A stretch of 64,000 bases of DNA from an uncultured Porphyromonadaceae bacterium (GTDB taxonomy: Bacteria > Bacteroidota > Bacteroidia > Bacteroidales > Muribaculaceae). A program made the translations under genes and the position numbers. Below, in pieces: positions 51,617 to 59,839 of this stretch (positions are counted from its first letter, which is position 1; each line of letters opens with the position of its first letter). The stretch lies in assembly GCA_947649495.1 (NCBI GenBank), contig CANSRU010000003.1:62001-126000 (forward strand). Reading direction: 5' to 3'. The notes under the pieces are model-generated. The model worked only from the letters and a program-made list of their open reading frames with translations, was not told the DNA's origin and did no database searches.

Positions 51617-54331
51617 ATGAAAAGAGTTTACACGTTCGGAGACGGAAAAGCAGAAGGCAATGCCTCAATGCGAAATCTCCTTGGCGGTAAAGGCGCTAAC
51701 CTCGCCGAAATGAATTTGTTGGGTATGCCCGTGCCCCCCGGTTTCACCATTACGACCGAAGTCTGCACCGAATACACCCAATATGGCCGCGATGAAGTGG
51801 TAAAGAAGTTGCAAAATGAAGTTGAAGCTGCAATAGCTCATGTAGAAAGCCTAACAGGCAATAAATTCAACGACCCGACCAACCCTCTGTTGGTTTCAGT
51901 TCGTTCCGGAGCCCGTGCATCGATGCCCGGCATGATGGATACCGTGCTTAACCTTGGTATGAACGATGCTACTGTGGCTTCTCTGGCCGAAAAGAGCGGC
52001 AATCCGCGATTTGCTTGGGACAGCTACCGCCGTTTCGTACAGATGTACGGTGATGTGGTGCTTGGAATGAAGCCCAAGAGCAAAAACGACATTGATCCTT
52101 TCGAGGAAATAATGGAGAAGGTTAAAGAGGAAAAAGGCGTGAAACTCGATACCGAGCTTGATGTTGAAGATCTCAAGAACCTTGTTAAACTGTTCAAAGC
52201 AGCCGTTAAGGATTACACTGGCAAGGATTTCCCCGACAGCGCTTGGGAACAACTTTGGGGTGGTATCTGCGCTGTGTTTGACAGCTGGATGAACGAGCGT
52301 GCTATCCTTTACCGCCGAATGAACCAGATACCCGAAGAATGGGGTACCGCCGTTAATGTTCAGGCAATGGTCTACGGCAATATGGGCGACAATTCAGCTA
52401 CCGGTGTAGCATTTAGCCGCGATGCCGCTACCGGCGAGAATATGTTCAATGGCGAATATCTGATAAATGCACAGGGAGAGGACGTTGTAGCCGGTATCCG
52501 CACTCCGCAGCAGATCACTGTGGAAGGTTCACGCCGCTGGGCTGCTCTTCAGGGTATATCTGAAGAAGAGCGTGCCGCTAAGTATCCTTCGCTTGAAGAA
52601 TCGATGCCCGTATGTGCTGCCGAACTTATCGCCATAGCACATCGTCTTGAAGATTACTACAAGGATATGCAGGATATGGAGTTCACCATTCAGGATGGTA
52701 AACTTTGGATGCTTCAGACCCGAAACGGAAAACGCACCGGTGCTGCTATGGTAAAGATTGCCATGGATCTTCTTCGCGCCGGCGAAATTGATGAAAAAAC
52801 AGCTCTCTTGCGCATGGAACCGCAGAAACTTGATGAGCTTCTGCACCCCGTGTTTGACAAATCGGCTTTGAAGCGTGCGAAAGTTGTAGCCAAAGGTCTG
52901 CCCGCATCTCCCGGAGCTGCAACAGGTCAGATAGTATTTGCTGCCGACGATGCTGAGGCTTGGGCTGAGAAGAAGAAGAAAGTGGTTCTTGTCCGTATCG
53001 AGACTTCTCCCGAAGATCTCCGTGGTATGGCCGTGGCTCAGGGTATTCTCACCATGCGTGGCGGTATGACCTCACATGCAGCCGTTGTGGCCCGTGGTAT
53101 GGGTAAATGCTGTGTGTCTGGTGCCGGTGAAATTCGTATCGATTACAAAGAGAAGACTCTTGAAACCGGAGGAAAGGTATATAAAGAGGGTGATTGGATT
53201 TCACTCAACGGTTCGACCGGTGATGTATACGATGGACAGGTTCCCACTACAGAACCCGAACTCGACGGTGATTTCGGCGCAATAATGAACCTTGCTGCAA
53301 AATACACCAAGACTCTCGTACGTACCAATGCCGACAGTCCTCGCGATGCCAAGCAGGCTCGTCATTTCGGGGCCCAGGGTATCGGTCTTTGCCGTACAGA
53401 ACACATGTTCTTTGAGGGCGACCGTATCAAGGCCGTGCGTGAGATGATTCTTGCAAGTGACGTTGAAGGCCGTCGTGTAGCTCTTGCTAAACTTCTTCCG
53501 ATGCAGCGTGGCGATTTCGAAGGTATATTTGAAGCCATGGATGGATATGGTGTTACCATCCGTCTGCTCGATCCGCCGTTGCATGAATTCGTACCTCACC
53601 AGACTGCTACTCAGAAAGAACTTGCAACTGAAATGGGTCTCACTCTCGAAGAGGTAAAAGCTAAGGTTGACAGCCTTGAGGAGTTCAACCCCATGCTCGG
53701 TCACCGCGGTTGCCGTCTTGGTATCACCTACCCTGAAATCACCGAAATGCAGACCCGCGCCATTATTGAGGCCGCACTCGCAGTTAAAGAACGTGGTATC
53801 GATGTACATCCTGAAATAATGATACCTTTGGTTGGTTCTTTGAAGGAAATTCAGAATCAGGCTGATGTTATCAACATCACTGCTGCCAAGGTGTTTGAAG
53901 AAAAAGGCACAAGCGTACCTTACAAGGTTGGTACCATGATTGAAGTTCCCCGCGCTGCGTTGGTAGCTAATGAAATTGCCACTGTAGCCGACTTCTTCTC
54001 ATTCGGTACAAACGACCTTACCCAGATGACATTCGGATTCTCACGTGATGACGCACCTAAGTTCTTGAAATTCTACAAAGAACATGGTGTTATCAAAACA
54101 GATCCGTTTGAAGTTCTCGATCAGGAAGGCGTTGGCCAGCTCGTACGTATGGGCGTAGAAAAAGGCCGTGCCACCAAGCCCGAACTGAAAGTGGGTATCT
54201 GTGGTGAACATGGAGGTGAACCCTCGTCAGTTAAGTTCTGCGCTAAACTTGGCATGAACTATGTGAGCTGCTCACCGTTCCGTGTGCCCATCGCCCGCGT
54301 AGCTGCCGCGCAGGCTGCCATCGAGGAGTAA
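51617..54331 (+). CDS. ppdK: Pyruvate, phosphate dikinase
   Basis: The 904-residue enzyme interconverts pyruvate and phosphoenolpyruvate using ATP and phosphate, a central glycolytic/gluconeogenic step in anaerobes. The N-terminal nucleotide-binding domain is followed by the phosphohistidine domain with GGMTSHAAVVARG (catalytic His487) and the C-terminal PEP-binding TIM barrel (FFSFGTNDLTQMTFG and CGEHGGEPSS with the active-site cysteine). Codon use looks biased in the way of a highly expressed gene. It is monocistronic, ended by a 13-base-pair hairpin. Confidence 0.97.
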   Translation: MKRVYTFGDGKAEGNASMRNLLGGKGANLAEMNLLGMPVPPGFTITTEVCTEYTQYGRDEVVKKLQNEVEAAIAHVESLTGNKFNDPTNPLLVSVRSGARASMPGMMDTVLNLGMNDATVASLAEKSGNPRFAWDSYRRFVQMYGDVVLGMKPKSKNDIDPFEEIMEKVKEEKGVKLDTELDVEDLKNLVKLFKAAVKDYTGKDFPDSAWEQLWGGICAVFDSWMNERAILYRRMNQIPEEWGTAVNVQAMVYGNMGDNSATGVAFSRDAATGENMFNGEYLINAQGEDVVAGIRTPQQITVEGSRRWAALQGISEEERAAKYPSLEESMPVCAAELIAIAHRLEDYYKDMQDMEFTIQDGKLWMLQTRNGKRTGAAMVKIAMDLLRAGEIDEKTALLRMEPQKLDELLHPVFDKSALKRAKVVAKGLPASPGAATGQIVFAADDAEAWAEKKKKVVLVRIETSPEDLRGMAVAQGILTMRGGMTSHAAVVARGMGKCCVSGAGEIRIDYKEKTLETGGKVYKEGDWISLNGSTGDVYDGQVPTTEPELDGDFGAIMNLAAKYTKTLVRTNADSPRDAKQARHFGAQGIGLCRTEHMFFEGDRIKAVREMILASDVEGRRVALAKLLPMQRGDFEGIFEAMDGYGVTIRLLDPPLHEFVPHQTATQKELATEMGLTLEEVKAKVDSLEEFNPMLGHRGCRLGITYPEITEMQTRAIIEAALAVKERGIDVHPEIMIPLVGSLKEIQNQADVINITAAKVFEEKGTSVPYKVGTMIEVPRAALVANEIATVADFFSFGTNDLTQMTFGFSRDDAPKFLKFYKEHGVIKTDPFEVLDQEGVGQLVRMGVEKGRATKPELKVGICGEHGGEPSSVKFCAKLGMNYVSCSPFRVPIARVAAAQAAIEE

Positions 54332-54355
54332 GCGGTTAATCCACACTATCAACAA

Positions 54356-54398
54356 GATAGGCGGTAACGCTCCGATAAAAAGGAGGTTACCGCCTATC
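54356..54398 (+). terminator. Terminator hairpin after ppdK
   Basis: GATAGGCGGTAAC (54356-54368) pairs perfectly with GTTACCGCCTATC (54386-54398) over 13 base pairs with a 17-base loop. The following T-tract is weak (GTATTCTT). Confidence 0.75.
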
Positions 54399-54483
54399 GT
54401 ATTCTTGGACGGTTCGTTCACTTGGCATCACTTTGTGTAGCCAAATGCGCGGTAATGTTTACAAATAATTGTACAGATTTTAA

Positions 54484-54512
54484 GCGAGTGTGTACAGCTG
54501 TGTACAACTCGC
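54484..54512. promoter_or_regulatory. TGTACA-containing inverted repeat
   Basis: GCGAGT(G)TGTACA and TGTACAACTCGC form an inverted repeat of 12 pairs with a one-base bulge and a 4-base centre. It could be a protein-binding site or an RNA hairpin. TGTACA also occurs 21 bases upstream as TTGTACAG. Confidence 0.5.
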
Positions 54513-54652
54513 AACCATCAGTGACTGCGGAAGATACAATTTTTGAAACGGATGAATAATAACAATCAATAGGAACATGTGGAAAAGGTGCGGTTTATGA
54601 GTTTATACCGCAAAATATGACTATTGATATGTAGGAAAAAAGATACTAAACA

Positions 54653-54669
54653 ATTCTCAATGTGAGAAT
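54653..54669. promoter_or_regulatory. ATTCTCA/TGAGAAT dyad in the leader of the secreted-protein gene
   Basis: ATTCTCA and TGAGAAT flank a three-base centre, 21 bases upstream of the ATG at 54690. It might be an operator or a small hairpin covering the start region. Confidence 0.4.
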
Positions 54670-54689
54670 GTTTTAATAAGAAAACGACT

Positions 54690-55184
54690 ATGAAAAAGAT
54701 TTTAATTTTACTCGTTTTTGTATTTGGAATGGCTATGTTGGCAAATGCTTTAACCTACGAAGAAGCCTTTGATTCAATCAAGGCAATACCCAATATGAAA
54801 GGCGTTGATGGCACAGAAATTAGCGGCCATAATTATTTTGATGCGATTGGCGTCACAAACAGCCAACTGATTCTTTGGACCGGAGAAAAAAACCGTCAGA
54901 CAGAAACGTATGGTAACGCCATATATAAAATGATTGGCGAGTTGCCGGCTTCGGAGATGATTCAATGTAAAATGACTGATAGTGCAATATTTGCGATATT
55001 CGCAAAACCTGTATCGTCGAACTCAAATAGAATCATAATATTCTCCGATTCAGCATACGCAGGCTTTACCGGGGCGCTAATCGGCTATATCTCAAATGAT
55101 GCACTCAATGCACTCCGGTCTGCAATTTTAATTCCCCGACAAGACGGTGGTACTGCGTTATATCTCAATGTGATGAATTTTTAG
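54690..55184 (+). CDS. Small exported protein of unknown function
   Basis: The 164-residue protein has a signal peptide (MKKILILLVFVFGMAMLANA, cleaved near residue 20) and a mature part of about 144 residues, with alternating beta and helical segments (YEEAFDSIKAIPNMKG and GELPASEMIQCKMTDSAIFAIF). It resembles small Bacteroidales exported proteins but I cannot name a family. It is likely periplasmic. It stands alone between ppdK and a gene-free segment; the leader contains two dyads. Confidence 0.82.
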   Translation: MKKILILLVFVFGMAMLANALTYEEAFDSIKAIPNMKGVDGTEISGHNYFDAIGVTNSQLILWTGEKNRQTETYGNAIYKMIGELPASEMIQCKMTDSAIFAIFAKPVSSNSNRIIIFSDSAYAGFTGALIGYISNDALNALRSAILIPRQDGGTALYLNVMNF

Positions 55185-55744
55185 GTAGCGACGCGATATG
55201 TCGCGAGTGAGGGCATTGCTGACGGTATAGGCAAGGTCGCGTCAGGGGGTTTCGGCATAGAAGTCGCGTATATTCATCACGGTAGCGCAGTATTTGTGGC
55301 CAAACCGTCGCATGCGAGCAACGCGCCCGAGGGCGATGAGCCGTGAGGTGTGTGCGAGCTAACATCATAGTCGGCATAGAAGCCGTAAGGTGAACCACTG
55401 TGCAAACTCGTAAGATGCAGCAGCGCGTAACTTGTTGCACTCGCCCTAAGTGAGGATTTTGCCGATGTAGCAATCACTGTAAAAGGCATATTTATAGAGA
55501 TATTACATTGCCGAGTTTGAGGATAAAGCCGCCGGAGTTCTTTCCCCGCTACGCAACTAAAGCGGCAAGCCGTCAACCATACTGAAATGCCAACTGGTAC
55601 ACGACGCTTGTACTATTGCTCGGGAATGATTAGAATTAGTTTGTGTTTTTTCGACCACAGTTTACATGGATTGCCGGCTTCGTATTTGCCACGAAGATTT
55701 TTAATGTGTAATTTAGCCGAATCAAATTAAACCAACCATATACA
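55185..55744. other. Gene-free segment with unusual composition
   Basis: These 560 bases lack a convincing gene. About 55195-55600 is visibly richer in G+C and CpG-like steps than the flanks. It contains loosely repeated pieces, such as CGGCATAGAAG (55251 and 55372 regions) and GTGAGG/GTAAGG motifs. Short minus-strand open frames (55165-55473 and 55277-55576) do not look like proteins. The rest (55600-55744) is AT-rich with the leader of the downstream gene. It could be a decayed element, an interspersed repeat or a structured RNA; I cannot tell which. Confidence 0.45.
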
Positions 55745-56485
55745 ATGAAACGATTGCTATTGTTGTCAATTCTATTGATAGGTGTGAGTTGCTATGCCTC
55801 CAGAAATGTAAGAATTATGACATATAACATCCGTAACGGCATAGGAATTGACGAAACTATGAATATTGAACGTACTGCCGATGTGATTTCTGAGGTTTGT
55901 CCTGATCTGATAGCTGTTCAGGAAGTGGATAGCGTGACAGGCAGAAGCAACGGTACCTATATACTTGGAGAGCTCGCAGCAAGAACGGGAATGCAGCCTT
56001 ATTATTCCCCAGCTATAGACTTTGATGGAGGTAAATATGGCATAGGTATATTAAGCAAGGAATCACCATCGAAGGTTGTCAAAATGGCTCTTCCCGGCCG
56101 CGAAGAAGCCCGCACATTGCTTCTGTTGGAGTTTGCCGATTATCTGTTTTGCTGTACACATCTAAGTCTGACTGAGGAAGATAGAGCCGAATCAATCAGG
56201 ATTATATCAACGTTGCCTGTTAGATTCGACAAACCGCTGTTCATAGCCGGAGATTTCAACGACATTCCCAATAGTAAGGATATGGCAAAACTGCGGGATT
56301 CGTTCACCATGCTCAATAATCCGGAAACAAACACATTCCCTTCAGATGCCCCATCGGAGACATTAGATTATATAATGGTATCAAAGGATAGCTCTATGGT
56401 GAAAGTTGAATCGACAAACGTTGTGGAAACAACAGCATCCGATCATAGACCAGTAATAGTTAATATAACATTAAACGATAAATAA
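55745..56485 (+). CDS. Endonuclease/exonuclease/phosphatase-family exported protein
   Basis: The 246-residue protein has a signal peptide (MKRLLLLSILLIGVSCYA; Cys16 might be lipidated but the -3 residue is unusual). The EEP fold follows: TYNIRNGIGID (26-36), metal ligand Glu60 in LIAVQEVD, FIAGDFNDIP and the C-terminal SDHRPVIV histidine. Members cleave phosphodiester or phosphomonoester bonds in nucleic acids, inositol phosphates or phospholipids; the substrate is unknown here. It is followed by the RhaM-like gene after 2 bases. Confidence 0.9.
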   Translation: MKRLLLLSILLIGVSCYASRNVRIMTYNIRNGIGIDETMNIERTADVISEVCPDLIAVQEVDSVTGRSNGTYILGELAARTGMQPYYSPAIDFDGGKYGIGILSKESPSKVVKMALPGREEARTLLLLEFADYLFCCTHLSLTEEDRAESIRIISTLPVRFDKPLFIAGDFNDIPNSKDMAKLRDSFTMLNNPETNTFPSDAPSETLDYIMVSKDSSMVKVESTNVVETTASDHRPVIVNITLNDK

Positions 56486-56487
56486 AT

Positions 56488-56868
56488 ATGGAAAATGGAT
56501 ATCCGGTAAAGGAATACCGTAGGCCGGTAAAACGCTATTGTCAGACATTGGATTTGCGTGACAACCCCGAGTTAATAGCTGAATACCGCAAGCGACATAG
56601 CCGCGACCATATATGGCCGGAGATATTGCGGGGAATACGGGAAGTTGGCATCCTGGAAATGGAAATATATATTCTTGGCACAAGATTAGTGATGATAGTT
56701 GAAACCCCGATGGATTTCAATTGGGATGAAGCAATGTCACGTCTCAACACACTGCCCCGCCAAACGGAATGGGAGGAATACATGTCGATATTCCAGAATG
56801 CGGAGCCGGGTATGTCGTCGGCCGAGAAGTGGCGTCCGATGGAACGCATGTTCCATTTATATGAATAG
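56488..56868 (+). CDS. L-rhamnose mutarotase (RhaM/DUF718) family protein
   Basis: The 126-residue protein matches the RhaM dimeric ferredoxin-like fold: KRYCQTLDLRDNPELIAEYRKRHSRD split into TLDLRDNPELIAEYRK and RHSRDHIWPEI, then ILEMEIYILGTRLVMIVE. RhaM interconverts anomers of L-rhamnose; related members act on fucose. No rhamnose catabolic genes are near, so the sugar is unknown. It lies 2 bases after the EEP gene and is convergent with the GH110 gene, 3 bases from it. Confidence 0.88.
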   Translation: MENGYPVKEYRRPVKRYCQTLDLRDNPELIAEYRKRHSRDHIWPEILRGIREVGILEMEIYILGTRLVMIVETPMDFNWDEAMSRLNTLPRQTEWEEYMSIFQNAEPGMSSAEKWRPMERMFHLYE

Positions 56869-56871
56869 GGG

Positions 56872-58653
56872 CTACTGCTCCCCTACCTGTATCTTGGCAT
56901 CGGTGACGCGCTCAAGCAGCACCGGTGCCTTGTTCCAATGAAATGCCGGATAAGACGTATTGTGCCGTACACGATTGTTCATGAATGTAAGGCCGGATAC
57001 GGACTTGGCATAGAGCAGCGGGATATCGAATGTGTCAAATTCATTATCGTATATAGTGACACCGCTGTGGAAATATCCTTTCTGGTTTTTCAGATCAGGA
57101 ATTTCGGGATAAATCGATATCACTGCGTTTGTAAACTGGAACATATTGGTAAGCGCATTGACAAACTTATTGTTGCGTATAACCACATCGCGGCATGCCC
57201 CTGTTTCAAACCAGCCGTTGCAATCGCCGCACAGCAATATTGCCGTACCGGATGTGTGGTCAAAAATATTGCGTTCGGCCACAACTTTACGTGGAGTGCT
57301 GAACAAGGCTCCACGCGCACGGTTGTTGCGCACAATATTGCCTGCAAACAAAATTTCAGGTGTCCATGTCAGATTTTCCATTCCATAAGAACCGCAACTC
57401 AAATCCAAATCTTCGCTTAACGGTTCCGTAAATGATATAATAAATTGCTTTGCTCCGGCCACAGAATTTCTATCGTAAGGCACAATGCTTTCAATCACCA
57501 TTGAAGTGCCGAAATTGTCCATGGTTTTGGATGATATGAATTGAACTGAATCGCCGGGTTCACCCCATCTGAATCCAAATGCCTGAGGATGCATATATTC
57601 TCCAATCACGCTGCGTTCATCTATTTTACGCATCACTTTCAGATATGTTCCATGAACATTTATGGCATCGTCCATCATTCCTTCATATAGGCCTCCGGTA
57701 GACAAGATGCGACCTTTACAACCGGAAAAATGTGTGGCATCGGCCTGAGTTGTGAAATATCGCAAATCATCGTCCCCTTTCAGACATACATTGAAGTTTC
57801 GTAATGTAATGTTTTCTGTCATCTGGGCAAGTAAACCCATTCCTTCGGCATAATGAATAGTGACATTTTCCAAAGATACATCCCTGCTATCTGCTATAAA
57901 TACCCCGGGGGCTGGACGATCGTATGTCCGCATGGCCACAATCGTACCCGGAATTAATTTATTATTACGCCATGGGGCGGTGATCAACCCCGGTTTATCC
58001 TCTGTCAGATTCTCTGTTCCAACCGATATATCACTGGTATTGTACACCAGATGCCTTGTGCCAGGTTCAAAGGCTATTCCGGCACAAGGCACATTTTCCC
58101 AGCCATGCCCTTTGGCCACAAACCGCCCATTGCGAACTTCATAGTCAACCCATGGTGCCGGCGCATATTTAATCACGCCAGACACTGTATCGTTTTCCAC
58201 AATCGTTATCTGTGAGATGTGCGGTTTTTCAAAGTCAATACTTAGATTAGCCAGCCGGAAATTCTTTACCCCAAGCATTGCCACAGGTAACATCTGTCCA
58301 TGAAATATCAGTTGGGCTCCATTTCCATTGAGTACGACACTATCAACCCCCTCCAGGCAAATACCAATGGATTTAGGCTGATTCTGATCGTGGTTTGATA
58401 TATATAACTCGCGAGAGTATTTTTTGTCAGGATAGAAATCATAGCGTCCGGGGGCAAGAGAGAGTTCAATCGCACCTGATTTAGATGTTTTGTTTTTTAA
58501 TGCTTTGGATATAGCCCGATTGATAGTGACAGTAGAGTTCTGCTTGCTGTCAGCTTTAACTCCCAGCGTATTAAGGTTTATTGTTGTAGCGACAGATATC
58601 TGTGCCGATAAGAAGGCTGTGATAAGTGTTAAGATAATTTGCGGTCTCTTCAT
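56872..58653 (-). CDS. GH110-type alpha-1,3-galactosidase
   Basis: The 593-residue exported protein has a signal peptide (MKRPQIILTLITAFLSAQ...) and a parallel beta-helix built from repeated N-rich turns (VVIRNNKF, VSLENVTIHYAEGM). The segment around YFTTQADATHFSGCKG and MMDDAINVHGTYLKV is characteristic of GH110, which removes terminal alpha-1,3-galactose, the blood group B epitope, or linear galactose. The B-specific and linear-tolerant subtypes (GlaA, GlaB) cannot be told apart by eye. It starts 19 bases after the DUF4421 gene stop. Confidence 0.88.
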   Translation of the reverse strand: MKRPQIILTLITAFLSAQISVATTINLNTLGVKADSKQNSTVTINRAISKALKNKTSKSGAIELSLAPGRYDFYPDKKYSRELYISNHDQNQPKSIGICLEGVDSVVLNGNGAQLIFHGQMLPVAMLGVKNFRLANLSIDFEKPHISQITIVENDTVSGVIKYAPAPWVDYEVRNGRFVAKGHGWENVPCAGIAFEPGTRHLVYNTSDISVGTENLTEDKPGLITAPWRNNKLIPGTIVAMRTYDRPAPGVFIADSRDVSLENVTIHYAEGMGLLAQMTENITLRNFNVCLKGDDDLRYFTTQADATHFSGCKGRILSTGGLYEGMMDDAINVHGTYLKVMRKIDERSVIGEYMHPQAFGFRWGEPGDSVQFISSKTMDNFGTSMVIESIVPYDRNSVAGAKQFIISFTEPLSEDLDLSCGSYGMENLTWTPEILFAGNIVRNNRARGALFSTPRKVVAERNIFDHTSGTAILLCGDCNGWFETGACRDVVIRNNKFVNALTNMFQFTNAVISIYPEIPDLKNQKGYFHSGVTIYDNEFDTFDIPLLYAKSVSGLTFMNNRVRHNTSYPAFHWNKAPVLLERVTDAKIQVGEQ

Positions 58654-58672
58654 GGTTTATTATATAGGTTTT

Positions 58673-59803
58673 TTAAAATCTTGCGCCGACTATCAGCGAC
58701 AAAGACTCTATTGTGTTGAAAAATGCATATTTACTATTGAGATACAGACTCCCATCTATCCGGCCGTTAAGAGAAGCGAACATGGCACGGTGATTGTAAA
58801 CGACGGAAAATCGCCCAAGAAAATTTGTAGCCAACATTTTTTTACGTCCTTCCGTTGACATAGAGTAAGAATGTCTGTATCCAATTGATTGACCGACCGT
58901 GATATTTACCAACCATTTGCGTGGAACGATGGCCCAATTGTGGGCATAACCGCCCATCAGACCATAGTCAGCATATCTGAAATGGTATTTATCGCTGAGA
59001 AGTGGCAAATAAAGTTTCATCTCATCAGGAAGAGATGTGAAATCGAGGTCTATCATCTGATAGTTGAAACTGAAACCCGCAAAGGCGGTGCCTGCACTTT
59101 TTAGCTGATATTTTGAAAATGAATATGCTGCCGCTTGTGAATATTTCCTGTAGTTGAAGAAGTATACCACATTGCCGGTAAGAGATTTGTGTTTGATATC
59201 ATTGAATGGCATCGAATGATGCTTGACCTTGTCGTAATCGCCGAAGTGAGTGATGTACGCATCTCCTTCGTTTACTGTATAGTCCAATTGAGCTGAAAAG
59301 CGTGAACAGGTGAAATTGAAATCAAGATTCTTTCGTTGTTTGTTGGAATTGCTGAACCAATTATTGACTTTTGCCGTGTAACCTACTGAACCCGCCATAA
59401 AACTGATATACGCGCCAAGGTCATCGTAGATTGAGGAGCGGATATGAATCATATCCCGGGAACGAGGCGCAAACATAAGCATATAGCTTTCCATCCAATT
59501 ATAGCTTTTTGAATGTACCTTCCAATTCTTCCCGGTACCCTCCACGTATGTGGTATCGTATGAATTGAACGTCTTGTCTCCCCAGTCATAGACTTTCAGA
59601 CAGAACCGGGGAAACCGGGGATAATCTATTTCTGGGTCGTGTATTTTAAAACCATTGGCCATCAATTGTCTGTACCAAGGCACATCGCGGCGCGCGATGC
59701 TGTCGGATGCCGATTGTATTACACGCGTGCTGTCCGGTGCAGCATGAGTGCTTCCGGACAGCATTATGATGATTAATACAAGCAGTATACGGAGATTGGC
59801 CAT
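58673..59803 (-). CDS. DUF4421 domain-containing exported protein
   Basis: The 376-residue protein has a signal peptide (MANLRILLVLIIIMLSGSTH) and a beta-rich region with the DUF4421 pattern (KVYDWGDKTFNSYDTTYVEG, YNWMESYMLMF and a series of amphipathic strands). It ends in a strand-like SLIVGARF, fitting an outer-membrane beta-barrel. The function is unknown. It has a -7 box at 59824-59831 and lies directly upstream of the GH110 gene, so the two may be co-transcribed. Confidence 0.87.
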   Translation of the reverse strand: MANLRILLVLIIIMLSGSTHAAPDSTRVIQSASDSIARRDVPWYRQLMANGFKIHDPEIDYPRFPRFCLKVYDWGDKTFNSYDTTYVEGTGKNWKVHSKSYNWMESYMLMFAPRSRDMIHIRSSIYDDLGAYISFMAGSVGYTAKVNNWFSNSNKQRKNLDFNFTCSRFSAQLDYTVNEGDAYITHFGDYDKVKHHSMPFNDIKHKSLTGNVVYFFNYRKYSQAAAYSFSKYQLKSAGTAFAGFSFNYQMIDLDFTSLPDEMKLYLPLLSDKYHFRYADYGLMGGYAHNWAIVPRKWLVNITVGQSIGYRHSYSMSTEGRKKMLATNFLGRFSVVYNHRAMFASLNGRIDGSLYLNSKYAFFNTIESLSLIVGARF

Positions 59804-59823
59804 TATGTCAATTATTGTAACTG

Positions 59824-59831
59824 CAAATATA
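59824..59831 (-). promoter_or_regulatory. -7 promoter element for DUF4421-GH110
   Basis: The minus strand reads TATATTTG, matching TAnnTTTG, 20 bases upstream of the DUF4421 start. Confidence 0.5.
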
Positions 59832-59839
59832 ATCTAATT

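Larger units (their letters stand above)
54332..54689 (+). promoter_or_regulatory. Gene-free region between ppdK and the secreted protein, with several dyads
   Basis: This 358-base gap holds no credible gene. It contains the ppdK terminator (54356-54398), a TGTACA-rich inverted repeat (54484-54512), a GCGGT...ACCGC dyad (54590-54611) and a perfect 7-base dyad with a 3-base spacer (54653-54669), followed by TTTTAAT. The last two may act on the leader of the downstream gene. No -7 box of the consensus type was recognised. Confidence 0.55.

Noticed and set aside
53201-53809. 202-codon open frame on the minus strand
   Set aside because: It is antisense to ppdK, a highly biased gene in which long antisense frames are expected.
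55165-55576. Two overlapping minus-strand open frames of about 100 codons
   Set aside because: They lie in the composition-shifted segment, overlap each other in different frames, and their Arg/Ser/His-rich translations do not look like folded proteins. The segment is reported as gene-free instead.
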